DNA of 64,000 bases from JAYPLE01 sp047627515. Its GTDB lineage: Bacteria; Bacteroidota; Bacteroidia; Cytophagales; Cyclobacteriaceae. The notes beneath the pieces are model-generated. The model was not told where the DNA came from and made no database searches. It saw only the letters and a list, made by a program, of their open reading frames with translations. Below are positions 52,820 to 62,075 of this stretch, one piece after another; position 1 is the stretch's first letter, and the number at the start of each line of letters is the position of its first letter. Position numbers and translations under genes: made by a program. The stretch is taken from the NCBI GenBank assembly GCA_047627515.1, contig JBLHTU010000002.1, positions 1 to 64,000 on the forward strand, in the 5' to 3' direction.

Positions 52820-53803
52820 ATGAGCGTACCATATGAGATCCCTGTCCTTCAAAGTAAAATAAGGGACGAAATAGGGAAGTTATCTTTCGGACAATCTCCC
52901 GAAAACCTATATCAACCTATTGACTACATTATGTCCCTGGGCGGAAAGCGACTACGTCCACTTCTCACTCTGCTTAGCTACCAACTTGGGGGTAAAGATC
53001 CAATAGATATTGTCAGACCAGCCCTAGTTGTGGAGGTGTTTCACAATTTCACACTGATGCACGATGACATCATGGACAATGCTCCTATACGTCGAGGTCA
53101 ACCTGCTGTCCATGAAAAATGGAATGAGAACGTTGCTATTTTAAGTGGAGATACTATGCTTGTCAAAGCATATGATATGTTACTTGAGTTGGACACAGCG
53201 ATACTTCCTACAGTGATTAGACGTTTCAATCAAACAGCTGTGGAGGTATGTGAAGGCCAGCAGATTGATATGAACTTCGAGACCGAAGCAGAAGTGAGCG
53301 AACAGCAATATCTCGAGATGATCAGATTGAAGACGGCTGTTTTGCTGGGCTTCAGTTTAGAGTATGGGGGTCTTCTAGCAGGACTAGGTTCCTCAGTAGC
53401 GCAAGGGCTATATAGCATTGGAGAAAAAATGGGCATCGGTTTTCAATTGATGGACGATTACTTGGATGTCTATGCCGATAAAGCAAAGTTTGGTAAGCAA
53501 GTAGGAGGAGATATTCTGTCTAATAAGAAGACCTTTCTACTCATAGAAGCACTCAATAAGGCCAGTGTAGCACAGAAGAAAGAACTCACTAGATGGCTCG
53601 ATGCTGAAGACTATATAGCGGAGGAAAAGGTAGCCGCAGTGACTAAAATATATAATGAAATAGGTATTCCTGAGCTGACAAAATCTAAAATGGATGCTTA
53701 TTTTGATGAAGCATTTCTTTTACTGGAATCGCTTCCGGGCGATCAAAAAGCTAAAAATATGATAATCGAATTTACGAATCAATTGATGAATAGAGAAAAG
53801 TGA
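52820..53803 (+). CDS. Trans-polyprenyl diphosphate synthase
   Basis: Builds long or medium isoprenoid chains from IPP for quinones or lipid carriers. The 327-residue protein has GGKRLRPLLTLL, the first aspartate motif LMHDDIMDNA (near residue 80) with RRGQP after it, and the second motif QLMDDYLDVY (near 211) with GKQVGGDI. The loop resembles IspB-type octaprenyl/heptaprenyl synthases, so a menaquinone side chain is the likely product, but chain length cannot be read with certainty. The next gene starts in its stop codon. Confidence 0.92.
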   Translation: MSVPYEIPVLQSKIRDEIGKLSFGQSPENLYQPIDYIMSLGGKRLRPLLTLLSYQLGGKDPIDIVRPALVVEVFHNFTLMHDDIMDNAPIRRGQPAVHEKWNENVAILSGDTMLVKAYDMLLELDTAILPTVIRRFNQTAVEVCEGQQIDMNFETEAEVSEQQYLEMIRLKTAVLLGFSLEYGGLLAGLGSSVAQGLYSIGEKMGIGFQLMDDYLDVYADKAKFGKQVGGDILSNKKTFLLIEALNKASVAQKKELTRWLDAEDYIAEEKVAAVTKIYNEIGIPELTKSKMDAYFDEAFLLLESLPGDQKAKNMIIEFTNQLMNREK

Positions 53804-54426
53804 TGATGTCAGCCTCGTTAGTTATCATAGTTGTCACGGTCCTTATTAGTTTCCTCGCATGGAATAATGGAAATCTTTACTACGGGTTCATGATGAATCC
53901 GTATGATATTTTCAGAAAGAAGCAATATTGGAGGATGTTAACGTCAGGGTTTATTCACTCTGGCTACGTGCATTTGGGTTTCAATATGTTCACCTTCTAT
54001 TTCTTCGGAAGTATTGTGGAAGTGATCTTTGGACAGGTATTGGGCTCATCAGGGTCCATAGTTTTCATCCTTTTTTATCTCTCTGCTATCATCATATCCG
54101 ATTTGCCTACGGCTATCAAAAATCGAAATATTCCTGGTTTCAACAGTTTGGGTGCGTCAGGAGCAGTATCAGCTATGGTATTTGCTAGCATCATTTATCT
54201 ACCACTTAATAAGATTTATCTATTCGCGATCATCGGTATTCCGGGCTTTATCCTGGGTATCCTTTACATTATCTATTCGTACACGCAGGGAAGAAATTTA
54301 TCTGGCAATATCAATCATCAAGCGCATTTGTACGGAGCGATCTATGGAGTTGTGTTTGCGATTTTTGTCTATCCACCGGCTGCAGAGCAATTTATCGAGC
54401 AGATTATGAGCTATCGCCCTTTCTAG
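53803..54426 (+). CDS. Rhomboid-family intramembrane serine protease
   Basis: A 207-residue protein with six membrane helices. The catalytic serine is in LGASGAVSAM (near 117) and the histidine in NHQAHLYGAIYG (near 175), giving the rhomboid Ser-His dyad; SGFIHSGYVHLGFNMFTFYFFG corresponds to the conserved helix-2 HxxxxHxxxN region. It cleaves membrane proteins within the bilayer; the substrate is not known. ATG 53803 overlaps the upstream stop (TGATG). Confidence 0.88.
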   Translation: MMSASLVIIVVTVLISFLAWNNGNLYYGFMMNPYDIFRKKQYWRMLTSGFIHSGYVHLGFNMFTFYFFGSIVEVIFGQVLGSSGSIVFILFYLSAIIISDLPTAIKNRNIPGFNSLGASGAVSAMVFASIIYLPLNKIYLFAIIGIPGFILGILYIIYSYTQGRNLSGNINHQAHLYGAIYGVVFAIFVYPPAAEQFIEQIMSYRPF

Positions 54427-54463
54427 TAGCGCGCATTGAGCAGCAATCTCTAAACATATTTTT

Positions 54464-54937
54464 ATGGAGTTAAAAGTAGAATTCAGCTATCAGAAGCTAA
54501 CCCTAGATAAGCTGGAGCAACGAGATCAGGCCTTATTTGAAAAGGCTGAGCAGGCGCTTCAATATTCACATTCCCCCTATTCACAGTTTAAGGTCGCTTG
54601 TGCAATCAGGCTGACTAATGGGGTAGTTATTACAGGTAGTAATCAAGAAAACGCCTCTTATCCGGCAGGACTTTGTGCGGAAAGAGTGGCGCTTTATGCT
54701 GCAAAATCCAGTCAATCCAGCCATGTGGAGACGATGATTATCATTGCGCGTAAGTCATCCGGAGAGAGCGCCGATGCAAATGCTTGCGGTAACTGCAGGC
54801 AAGTGATGGTTGAGTACGCATCGCTACAATCCGACCCTATTCGAGTATTAATGCAGCAATCAGATCAGGCGTTTATTCAGGTAAATGATGCCAAGGAACT
54901 CCTCCCTTTTCATTTTAATTCGGACGCATTAAGATAG
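54464..54937 (+). CDS. cdd: Cytidine deaminase
   Basis: Deaminates cytidine and deoxycytidine in pyrimidine salvage. The 157-residue protein has the short tetrameric-type zinc motifs: CAERVALYAA (cysteine and catalytic glutamate near 71-73) and NACGNCRQVM (two cysteines near 107-110), where the usual proline before the first cysteine is alanine. YSPYSQFKVACAIRL and GSNQENASYPAGLC are also conserved. It sits 37 bases after the rhomboid gene and 25 before glnS. Confidence 0.93.
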   Translation: MELKVEFSYQKLTLDKLEQRDQALFEKAEQALQYSHSPYSQFKVACAIRLTNGVVITGSNQENASYPAGLCAERVALYAAKSSQSSHVETMIIIARKSSGESADANACGNCRQVMVEYASLQSDPIRVLMQQSDQAFIQVNDAKELLPFHFNSDALR

Positions 54938-54962
54938 CTTTGCCTTTCAACGGATTAAATGC

Positions 54963-56639
54963 ATGGAAGAAGCGAAAAAGCCATCTCTCAACTTCATTGA
55001 ACAAAACATTGAAAAAGACCTAGCGGCGGGTAAATATCAGCAGATCGTTACTCGGTTTCCACCTGAGCCCAATGGGTATTTGCACATTGGTCATGCAAAA
55101 TCCATCTGCTTGAATTTTGGCTTAGCCGAAAAGTATAATGGAAATTGTAACCTAAGATTTGATGATACCAACCCAGAGAAAGAGGACACAGAATATGTAG
55201 ACTCTATCAAGGAAAATATTCGATGGTTAGGTTTTGATTGGCAAGACCGAGAGTACTTTGCGTCAGATTACTTTGATACGTTGTATGATTATGCTGTTGC
55301 GCTAATCGACAAAGGGGTCGCTTATGTATGTGATCTAACCCAAGAGGAATTTAATCAGGTAAAAGGGAGCCCAACGGTGCCGGGTAAATCAAGCCCATTT
55401 AGAGAGCGGTCTGTTGAGGAAAACCAGATGCTTTTTGCTCAAATGAAAGAGGGTAAGTTCCAAAATGGGGAGAAAGTACTGCGTGCCAAAATAGATATGA
55501 CTTCACCGAATATGCACATGCGTGATCCAATCCTATACAGGATCAAGCACATGGCGCATCATCGAACGGGAGACGCATGGTGTATTTATCCTACCTATGA
55601 TTTTGCCCATGGGCAGTCAGACAGTTTGGAGAAAGTAACGCACTCTCTATGTACGTTAGAATTTGAAGTGCATCGACCGCTGTATGAATGGCTGCTCAAG
55701 CAGTTGGAAATATATCCTTCGAAGCAAACAGAGTTTGCTAGGCTGAACCTTAGCTATACCATTGTAAGTAAGCGTAACCTCAGAGAGCTGGTAGAGCTCG
55801 GTCATGTTGCTGGATGGGATGACCCAAGAATGCCCACACTTGCTGGTATTAAAAGAAGAGGATTTACACCAGCATCTATCAGAAAATTTGCTGAAACCAT
55901 AGGCGTAGCAAGAAGAAATGGGATCACAGATGTTGCTTTATTAGAGCATGCAGTACGTGAGGATCTCAACAAAACAGCCAATAGAGTTTTCGGAATTTTG
56001 GACCCAGTGAAGTTGATCATCACTAACTGGGAAGAAGGGAATGTCGAAATGATGGATGCTGTGAATAACCCTGAGGATGAAGCGGCAGGTATTCGACAGA
56101 TGCCTCTTACACGTGAGCTATATATCGATCAATCAGATTTCAAAGAGGATCCGCCAAGTCCTAAAAAATGGTATAGACTAGGGCCAGATCGTGAGGTAAG
56201 ACTAAAATTCGGATACATTATCAAATGTACGGGCTACAAAAAGAATGACGAGTCAGGAGTCATCGAAGAAATATATGCCGAGTACGATCCAGAAACTAGA
56301 AGTGGGCAAGACACGAGTGGTAAAAAAGTCAAGGGGACGTTGAGCTGGGTTTCAGCTACCGAAGGCATTAGAAGTCTAGAGATACGTATGTATGATCGCC
56401 TATTCAAAACTGAAAACCTGAACGCTATTGATGACGATTTTAAGAATCACATAAATGAAGATTCGTTGGTCCTTAACCACAAAGCCGCTGTCGAGCCCTC
56501 ACTAAAAGGTGCTAAGATCGGAGAGACTTTTCAGTTCGAAAGAATTGGTTATTTCAGAGTAGACGAAGACAGTACGGATGAGAAACTGGTCCTAAACCGC
56601 ACGATTACTTTGCGAGACACATGGTCAAAGCAGCAATAG
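54963..56639 (+). CDS. glnS: Glutaminyl-tRNA synthetase
   Basis: Charges tRNA-Gln with glutamine directly. The 558-residue class I enzyme has the HIGH signature in RFPPEPNGYLHIGHAKSI (near 40), LRFDDTNPEKED, and the KMSKS-type loop YTIVSKRNLREL (near 268), followed by the C-terminal anticodon-binding beta-barrels. The Gln form is favoured over the Glu form by PPEPNGYLHIGH and length. ATG start. Its stop is one base from the stop of the opposing alkaline phosphatase gene. Confidence 0.96.
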   Translation: MEEAKKPSLNFIEQNIEKDLAAGKYQQIVTRFPPEPNGYLHIGHAKSICLNFGLAEKYNGNCNLRFDDTNPEKEDTEYVDSIKENIRWLGFDWQDREYFASDYFDTLYDYAVALIDKGVAYVCDLTQEEFNQVKGSPTVPGKSSPFRERSVEENQMLFAQMKEGKFQNGEKVLRAKIDMTSPNMHMRDPILYRIKHMAHHRTGDAWCIYPTYDFAHGQSDSLEKVTHSLCTLEFEVHRPLYEWLLKQLEIYPSKQTEFARLNLSYTIVSKRNLRELVELGHVAGWDDPRMPTLAGIKRRGFTPASIRKFAETIGVARRNGITDVALLEHAVREDLNKTANRVFGILDPVKLIITNWEEGNVEMMDAVNNPEDEAAGIRQMPLTRELYIDQSDFKEDPPSPKKWYRLGPDREVRLKFGYIIKCTGYKKNDESGVIEEIYAEYDPETRSGQDTSGKKVKGTLSWVSATEGIRSLEIRMYDRLFKTENLNAIDDDFKNHINEDSLVLNHKAAVEPSLKGAKIGETFQFERIGYFRVDEDSTDEKLVLNRTITLRDTWSKQQ

Positions 56640-56640
56640 C

Positions 56641-57717
56641 TTAACGTTCTATTGCTTGCATCATCTTGTGGTATATGTCTGTATTTTGATATATTCCACC
56701 AAACAGCTCTGACCCAGGTCCATAGGCAAAGACAGGAATAAGGGTTGTGGAATGCCCACCTGTTGAAAAGCTAGGTGCTATCTCATTATAGTTCCCTTGA
56801 TTTGACCCTAGAGTAAATCCGCCCGTCTCATGATCTGCCGTCACAATAACCAGCGTGTTGCCATCTTTTTGGGCGTAGTCAAGCACTTCACCAATGGTAG
56901 CGTCAAAGTCTAAAAGTTCAGTAATAAGGTAGTCTGCGTCGTTGTCATGACCACCCCAATCGATCTGTGAACCTTCGACCATCATAAAAAACGAACCTCC
57001 TTTATTATCTAAATAGCGGGACCCTTTGGTGAAAGCCTGAGACAAAAAGGCTCCTCTACCATCCAGCATTCTTGGCATGCCATCTTCGGCCATCAAAAAT
57101 ATCTGTCTTTTATCGAGGTTCATTTTTTCGGTGATAGTATCACTATGGACTTCGAAGTCAGCTGTTTGTAAGGCTTCAAAACTATTTTGGTTGTCGATGT
57201 TGCCAGAGAAATACTCTAAGCCCCCACCAGCAATAAAATCAACAGGAGATTCTGCTAGTTGCGCTGCAATTTCGTCTGCCATCCTACGGGACCGTTGATG
57301 TGCATAGAAGCTGGCAGGTGTAGCGTGCGTGATAGAAGACGTCGAAATGACGCCCGTATTCCACCCTTTATCAGAAACGATTTCTATGATTGTAGGAACG
57401 GAAATTGTGTCGCTGTCTACACCGATTGCCCCATTATAAGATTTCACACCACTGGCAAAAGCAGTGGCACCTGCAGCTGAATCAGTGATTTTTTGCTTGG
57501 CAGAGGAGGTGTTGATCAGTCCGATTGTGGAGAATCTACTAAAATTTGGCGATGACTCTTTATAATAATAAGCGGACGAGACCTGACTCAAACCCATTCC
57601 ATCTCCAATTAATAAAATGACTTTTGTGGGTTTTGGCAAGTTAGGGGCAGATGATTCTGTGGGTGTATCACATGAATAAAGCGTGACAGCGAGGAGGATT
57701 ATGATGATTCTTTTCAT
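56641..57717 (-). CDS. Alkaline phosphatase lipoprotein
   Basis: A 358-residue metal-dependent phosphomonoesterase exported as a lipoprotein (lipobox in LAVTLYSCD). Family motifs are VILLIGDGMGLSQ (first metal site), TDSAAGATAFASGVKSYNG with the phosphorylated serine near 80, VEGSQIDWGGHDNDADY, VTADHETGGFTLG, and FSTGGHSTTLIPVFAYGP, covering the zinc ligands. It liberates phosphate from organic esters outside the cytoplasm. ATG 57717. It follows the VOC-protein gene by 18 bases on the minus strand. Confidence 0.93.
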   Translation of the reverse strand: MKRIIIILLAVTLYSCDTPTESSAPNLPKPTKVILLIGDGMGLSQVSSAYYYKESSPNFSRFSTIGLINTSSAKQKITDSAAGATAFASGVKSYNGAIGVDSDTISVPTIIEIVSDKGWNTGVISTSSITHATPASFYAHQRSRRMADEIAAQLAESPVDFIAGGGLEYFSGNIDNQNSFEALQTADFEVHSDTITEKMNLDKRQIFLMAEDGMPRMLDGRGAFLSQAFTKGSRYLDNKGGSFFMMVEGSQIDWGGHDNDADYLITELLDFDATIGEVLDYAQKDGNTLVIVTADHETGGFTLGSNQGNYNEIAPSFSTGGHSTTLIPVFAYGPGSELFGGIYQNTDIYHKMMQAIER

Positions 57718-57735
57718 GAGAAAGGTATTTCTAGT

Positions 57736-58167
57736 TTATTTGGCGAATAGTTGCTCGATGTTTTTAAAAGCTTTGAATTCTAGTGCATTTCCTGACGGAT
57801 CTTTAAAAAACATAGTCGCTTGTTCACCGGCTTGTCCTACAAAGCGAATGTAGGGGGCTATGATAAACTCAATGTTGACCTGCTGTAATCTTTCAGACAG
57901 AGATTGCCAATCATACCAGTCCAAGACAACTCCAAAGTGTGGTACGGGGACATTATGGCCATCCACGGGATTATGATCAGGTTCTGACACGTCGGATTTT
58001 TGACTTTTCACTTCATGGATGACTAATTGATGCCCGTAGAAATCAAAATCTACCCATTGGGAGTCGCTGCGTCCTTCTTCACATCCTAGGACCTTTCCGT
58101 AGAATTCTCGACATGATGACAGGTTCTGCACAGGAATAGCTAGATGGAAGGGGTTTAATTTTTTCAT
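57736..58167 (-). CDS. VOC-family (glyoxalase/dioxygenase-like) protein
   Basis: A 143-residue protein made of two beta-alpha-beta-beta-beta units: NPFHLAIPVQNLSSCREFYGKVLG at the start and FFKDPSGNALEFKAF at the end. Candidate metal ligands are the first histidine (FHLAIP), GHQLVIHEV, VPHFGVVL and the final glutamate. Such proteins include glyoxalase I, ring-cleaving dioxygenases and bleomycin-binding proteins; which of these applies cannot be told here. Precedes the alkaline phosphatase gene. Confidence 0.88.
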   Translation of the reverse strand: MKKLNPFHLAIPVQNLSSCREFYGKVLGCEEGRSDSQWVDFDFYGHQLVIHEVKSQKSDVSEPDHNPVDGHNVPVPHFGVVLDWYDWQSLSERLQQVNIEFIIAPYIRFVGQAGEQATMFFKDPSGNALEFKAFKNIEQLFAK

Positions 58168-58178
58168 AGTTTATTGAT

Positions 58179-58541
58179 TTACCAGTCTTTGGAGAGTGTT
58201 CTATCTATCTCTTTCTGTCGTGAAATGTATCGCCGGTACTGAGCAGGGGAGAGCAGCGATCTCATTTGCTTGTTCTTAACCTTTCTAATCTTCTTGATTT
58301 TTGATTTTCTCATATTATCCGGCATATCAGAAAGCATTATACGCATTTCTTCTTTATCGGCGTTCCTGGTGATGATTTGGTATTCTTTATTTTGATAAAA
58401 ATTAAGGTCTAGTAGAGCCAGGTATGAATTTTGGGCTACTATAAATGCATCTCTATTCAAGTGATCTTTCGACTGACCACTTACCCATAGCGCAGAGCTG
58501 CTACACATAATTAAGAATGCCGTACGCCAGAAGATCAACAT
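58179..58541 (-). CDS. Small secreted hypothetical protein
   Basis: A 120-residue protein with a signal peptide (MLIFWRTAFLIMCSSSALWVSGQ). The mature part is helical and very basic in the middle (MRKSKIKKIRKVKNKQMR) and ends LLSPAQYRRYISRQKEIDRTLSKDW, a pattern faintly like the LTxxQ/Spy-type periplasmic proteins. I do not recognise a family. First gene of the minus-strand trio ending with alkaline phosphatase; the opposite gene starts 113 bases away. Confidence 0.6.
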   Translation of the reverse strand: MLIFWRTAFLIMCSSSALWVSGQSKDHLNRDAFIVAQNSYLALLDLNFYQNKEYQIITRNADKEEMRIMLSDMPDNMRKSKIKKIRKVKNKQMRSLLSPAQYRRYISRQKEIDRTLSKDW

Positions 58542-58582
58542 GAAACAAATGTAAATCGAAATGCAACATCAAGCCCTATGAT

Positions 58583-58608
58583 TTCATCTGACAGGTAAGT
58601 CAGATGAA
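58583..58608. promoter_or_regulatory. Perfect 10-bp inverted repeat in a divergent intergenic region
   Basis: TTCATCTGAC and GTCAGATGAA flank the six-base loop AGGTAA. It lies between the divergent genes at 58541 and 58655 and has no T-run on either side, so it looks more like an operator or regulatory hairpin than a terminator. The right arm ends 47 bases before the membrane-protein start. Confidence 0.45.
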
Positions 58609-58654
58609 GGCTTTAGTATTAGATTGTATAAAAAAACTGTTTCTTTGATTTTAT

Positions 58655-59980
58655 ATGGTTAACAAAAACAACGAAGCGAAGACCCCAAATTGGCTGGTTG
58701 AGCTTCAACAAAAAAGTTGGGAGCCGGAAATATTACTTTCTGGTATTGTTCTGTATGGAATGTTTAAAATGCCGGACTTACTTGATCAATCTCTCTTGTT
58801 TTTTGAGACAAGTGTACTTGGCAGCGATTCTAGTTTCAACTTCATGGTGTATTCTTTGAAAGTTGGAATTTATTGGTTGATTGGAGGATTGATCTTACAC
58901 TTGGTAAGTCGAGGGGTCTGGGTAGGTATGGTTGGATTGAGCTATACTTTTCCCAACGGGATTAATACGCAACGCTTAAAATATAAGGAACCGTTTGCCA
59001 GCAGATTGAATAGAACACCCGGGTACATTCAATCAATTGAAAACCTCGAGAAAATCAGCAGCTCGCTTTTTGCTTTATCGTTTTTGCTTTTTATGTGTGT
59101 GCTGGGTGCTTATGTATACATAATGGTATTAATTATTGTACCTGGTTACTTTTACGAGCAGGTTTTTGAATTCCCGAAAGAAGGACTTGTCGACAATATT
59201 TTCTCGTTTTACATTCTCGCTGTTCTTGTGATTGGCTTTGTATCAACGGTCGATTTTGTGACGATAGGCTTTTTCAGACGTTATAAATGGGTTGCTAAGA
59301 TCTATTGGCCATTCTATTGGCTCGCAAGCCTATTGACTTTATCGCGGTTTTATCGCAGTGTATACTACGGCTTGATAAGCAATGTCAATAGGTGGGGCGT
59401 ATTTACATTTTTTATTGTTTTCTGTTTTGCGACAGTTTTCATTTTTAATATGTCGAAAGAGTCCAGTTATCCAGGAGATGGTTTAAGCAGTATCACATAC
59501 TGGAGCAATACCTTAGGTTACGGGGCATTTAACGGATATTACGATGACCAGAATCAGGAAAAATTTTCTGTTAGGGCTAGCATTCCCTCCGATGTGATCG
59601 ATGGAAATGTGCTGAGATTGTTCGTAGTTGCACATGTAGACAATCAGGATTCTATTACCGCATGGACAAAAAAACTCCCTCAGAAGATAAAGTTTGATTC
59701 ATTAAAAGGAGCTGCTAAGATGAGCGAGGCGGTTCGAACCTATTTTCGGGTAAAAATTGATGATTCAGAGTATGATGATCTGCCCATGAAATTTCACTTT
59801 AAATCTCATACACAACAGAAAGGTTATCTTTTTTATATCGATATATCTGGTCTGAATAGAGGCTTGCACGATTTGACTCTATCTGTACCACGAGGAGAAT
59901 CCGCATTCCAGATTGCAGCTAAAATCCCCTTCTACAGAGATTTAAGATTAAATTCAGGATTATTTAAGGCCGAACCCTAG
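58655..59980 (+). CDS. Multi-pass membrane protein of unknown function (intact copy)
   Basis: A 441-residue protein not assigned to a family. About six membrane helices are visible in the first 270 residues (near 25-45, 65-90, 130-160, 180-205, 215-235 and 245-265) with a short cytoplasmic start (MVNKNNEAKTPNWLVELQQK). The remaining 170 residues are hydrophilic and probably extracytoplasmic, with beta-rich stretches such as VLRLFVVAHVDNQD and YLFYIDISGLNRGLHDLTLSV. No catalytic motif is evident. It is followed by a decayed tandem copy, showing that the locus was duplicated. Confidence 0.75.
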   Translation: MVNKNNEAKTPNWLVELQQKSWEPEILLSGIVLYGMFKMPDLLDQSLLFFETSVLGSDSSFNFMVYSLKVGIYWLIGGLILHLVSRGVWVGMVGLSYTFPNGINTQRLKYKEPFASRLNRTPGYIQSIENLEKISSSLFALSFLLFMCVLGAYVYIMVLIIVPGYFYEQVFEFPKEGLVDNIFSFYILAVLVIGFVSTVDFVTIGFFRRYKWVAKIYWPFYWLASLLTLSRFYRSVYYGLISNVNRWGVFTFFIVFCFATVFIFNMSKESSYPGDGLSSITYWSNTLGYGAFNGYYDDQNQEKFSVRASIPSDVIDGNVLRLFVVAHVDNQDSITAWTKKLPQKIKFDSLKGAAKMSEAVRTYFRVKIDDSEYDDLPMKFHFKSHTQQKGYLFYIDISGLNRGLHDLTLSVPRGESAFQIAAKIPFYRDLRLNSGLFKAEP

Positions 59981-60059
59981 TCAACCGAAGAACAGTTTCT
60001 GAAACTCAAACCCATGCTGTCTAAAGGAGGAAGTCTCCGGAGAGTTCCGCGCCTAAATG

Positions 60060-61160
60060 ACTGCAGGATCTCCATCAAAAAAAGCTGGGAGCTTGAAATA
60101 TTACTGTCAGGGATTGTTCTGTATGTTTCATTTGACCGGATATTTGGATGAGTTTCTTGCCTATTTTAAGCTCAATATATGGTAGGCTTGAGCGCTACTT
60201 TTCCAAAAGGAGTCTCGAAGGGAAAGCTCTCATATAAAGGACGATTCGACGATCGAGTGAATAGAATGCCATCTATTATTCACACTATCAATCAACTTGA
60301 AAAAGTAAGTAGCTCTCTTTTTTCGCTCTATTTTATGCTTGTCAGGAGCTTGATTTGAGTGTATCTCTATATGCTGATACTGGTGATTGTTCCGTTGCTA
60401 GTAATGGTCCTGTTTTTTGGTGTGGATTACTCGAGTCAAGCGACAGCCAATTTCCAGTTTTATGTGGTAGCCGTTGTCTTAATAGAAGCTATTGCTGTTT
60501 TTGATTTTGTGTCTTCTCAAGAGAATCAAGTGGCTAGAACGAGTTTATAGGCCTGTGCAGCGGGTCATGAGCGTGCTTACACTTTCTAGATTTTACCGAA
60601 ATGTCTACTATTGTATTTGCGAGTAATGTCAATAAATGGTGGCTATCGGCGCTTTTAATAACTTTTCTATTAGCAAGTTCTCTTGGAGCTGCTCTGACAA
60701 ATTCAGATGGGTTTGGGGAGATTCTATTTCCAGATTAGAAAAATGGAAAAGACGTGAAGGTGGACTTGTCTATCCAGGGAACTACGATGATCAGAGTAAA
60801 GGCAAAGGCTCTTCGATTGCTAGCGTTCAATCTGATATCATAGATCGGGGGATACTCAAGCTATTTATTGTTGCTGATATAAAAGTGGAGGGTTTAATAA
60901 AGGAGTACGTCAAATATGACTCAATGTCGAGTGCTCAGCCACAAATGTTCAGAAGGGATATGAATTTAGCGACAATAGAAAAATTCTATCGTTTCTACAT
61001 TGATGATTCTTTGAAATTAGATTATGAACTATTATTTCATTACAATACTGCCACGGAACAGAAGGGGTGCTTGGCATACGTATACGTATCATATCTGCAA
61101 CGTGATTTACACAAGCTGAAATTGGCCCCTTCACCGACACTGATTGGAGAAGGTGCTTAG
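60060..61160 (+). pseudogene. Decayed tandem copy of the membrane protein gene at 58655
   Basis: Fragments in several frames match the intact neighbour in order. KKSWELEILLSGIVLY (near 60078) parallels QKSWEPEILLSGIVLY and hits TGA at 60149. MVGLSATFPKGV through NRMPSIIHTINQLEKVSSSLF (60179-60320) parallels its membrane-proximal part after a deletion. YLYMLILVIVP (from 60362), LTLSRFYRNVYY (near 60580) and YPGNYDDQ through RDLHKLKLA (60771-61125) parallel the later parts. At least three stops or frameshifts and one deletion of over 100 bases break it. The C-terminal frame from 60636 is open for 174 codons but lacks a plausible leader, so expression of a working protein is unlikely. Confidence 0.85.
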
Positions 61161-61255
61161 TCTATCATTGAGTTTTATAAAACCAATGCAGCAAACGCAG
61201 TATCTCAAGTACCCGGCGAAATTGGCGCCGATCAATATGTATTTAACTAGCATAA

Positions 61256-62074
61256 ATGGCAATTATCAAAACAACGACAGAGGAACTAAGAGAAGGAGAT
61301 ATTGGGATGATCGGACTCCCTTGGGACACTAATAGCTCTTATCTCATGGGTAGTGCGGAGGCCCCGACAAAGATCATAGAAAGTATAGACTCCCCCTCGG
61401 CCAATTATTATACTGAGTCTTTGATCGACCTCAATGAGCACCCAAGGCTTAAATGGCTGGGCGATGCCGAACTTAATAATTTTATGGACATCGAGTCCCA
61501 TTTGTCAAAGATTCTTAAGAAAGGTGCCATACCATTTTCTCTTGGTGGAGATCACTCTGTCGCCTATCCTGTTCTGAGAGCAGTAAGTAGACATGTGGGG
61601 AAAGTCACTATAATTCAGTTCGATGCGCACAATGATCTGTATCATGATTTTGAGGGAAATCCTTACTCCCACGCTTCACCTTTTGCACGCATCATGGAGG
61701 GAGACCTTGCAGCACGTCTCATACAAGTTGGCATCCGAACGATGACAACACATCAGCAGCAACAGGCATCTGACCTGGGTGTAGAAGTGTATTCAATGCA
61801 AGACCTTAATCTAGTTGACTTATCACAGATAAAGGAACCGCTTTATATCAGTTTTGATATGGATGTGTTGGATCCTGCATTTGCACCAGGTGTTTCACAT
61901 CATGAGCCGGGTGGTATGAGTACTAGGGAAGCAATCAGCATGCTTCAGTCCATCAATGCGCCGATCGTGGGGATGGATCTAGTTGAGTACAATCCGCATA
62001 GAGATCCCACGGGAATGACTGGTATGGTTGCCGCTAAGATTGCCAAAGAAATGTTGGCTTTGCTACTTAGGTAG
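61256..62074 (+). CDS. speB: Ureohydrolase (agmatinase/arginase family)
   Basis: A 272-residue binuclear manganese enzyme that releases urea from a guanidino compound. Motifs are LGGDHSVAYP (near 96), IQFDAHNDLYHDFEGNPYSHASPF (near 122) and ISFDMDVLDPAFAPGVSHHEPGG (near 199), with all metal-binding His and Asp residues present. The APGVSHxEPGG form is also seen in plant-type arginases, so agmatine versus arginine specificity is open. It follows the pseudogene and ends one base from the stop of the opposing ABC permease gene. Confidence 0.9.
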   Translation: MAIIKTTTEELREGDIGMIGLPWDTNSSYLMGSAEAPTKIIESIDSPSANYYTESLIDLNEHPRLKWLGDAELNNFMDIESHLSKILKKGAIPFSLGGDHSVAYPVLRAVSRHVGKVTIIQFDAHNDLYHDFEGNPYSHASPFARIMEGDLAARLIQVGIRTMTTHQQQQASDLGVEVYSMQDLNLVDLSQIKEPLYISFDMDVLDPAFAPGVSHHEPGGMSTREAISMLQSINAPIVGMDLVEYNPHRDPTGMTGMVAAKIAKEMLALLLR

Positions 62075-62075
62075 C

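Noticed and set aside
61144..61332. Short frame between the pseudogene and speB
   Set aside because: It overlaps the speB start in another frame and shows no leader, domain or conserved pattern.
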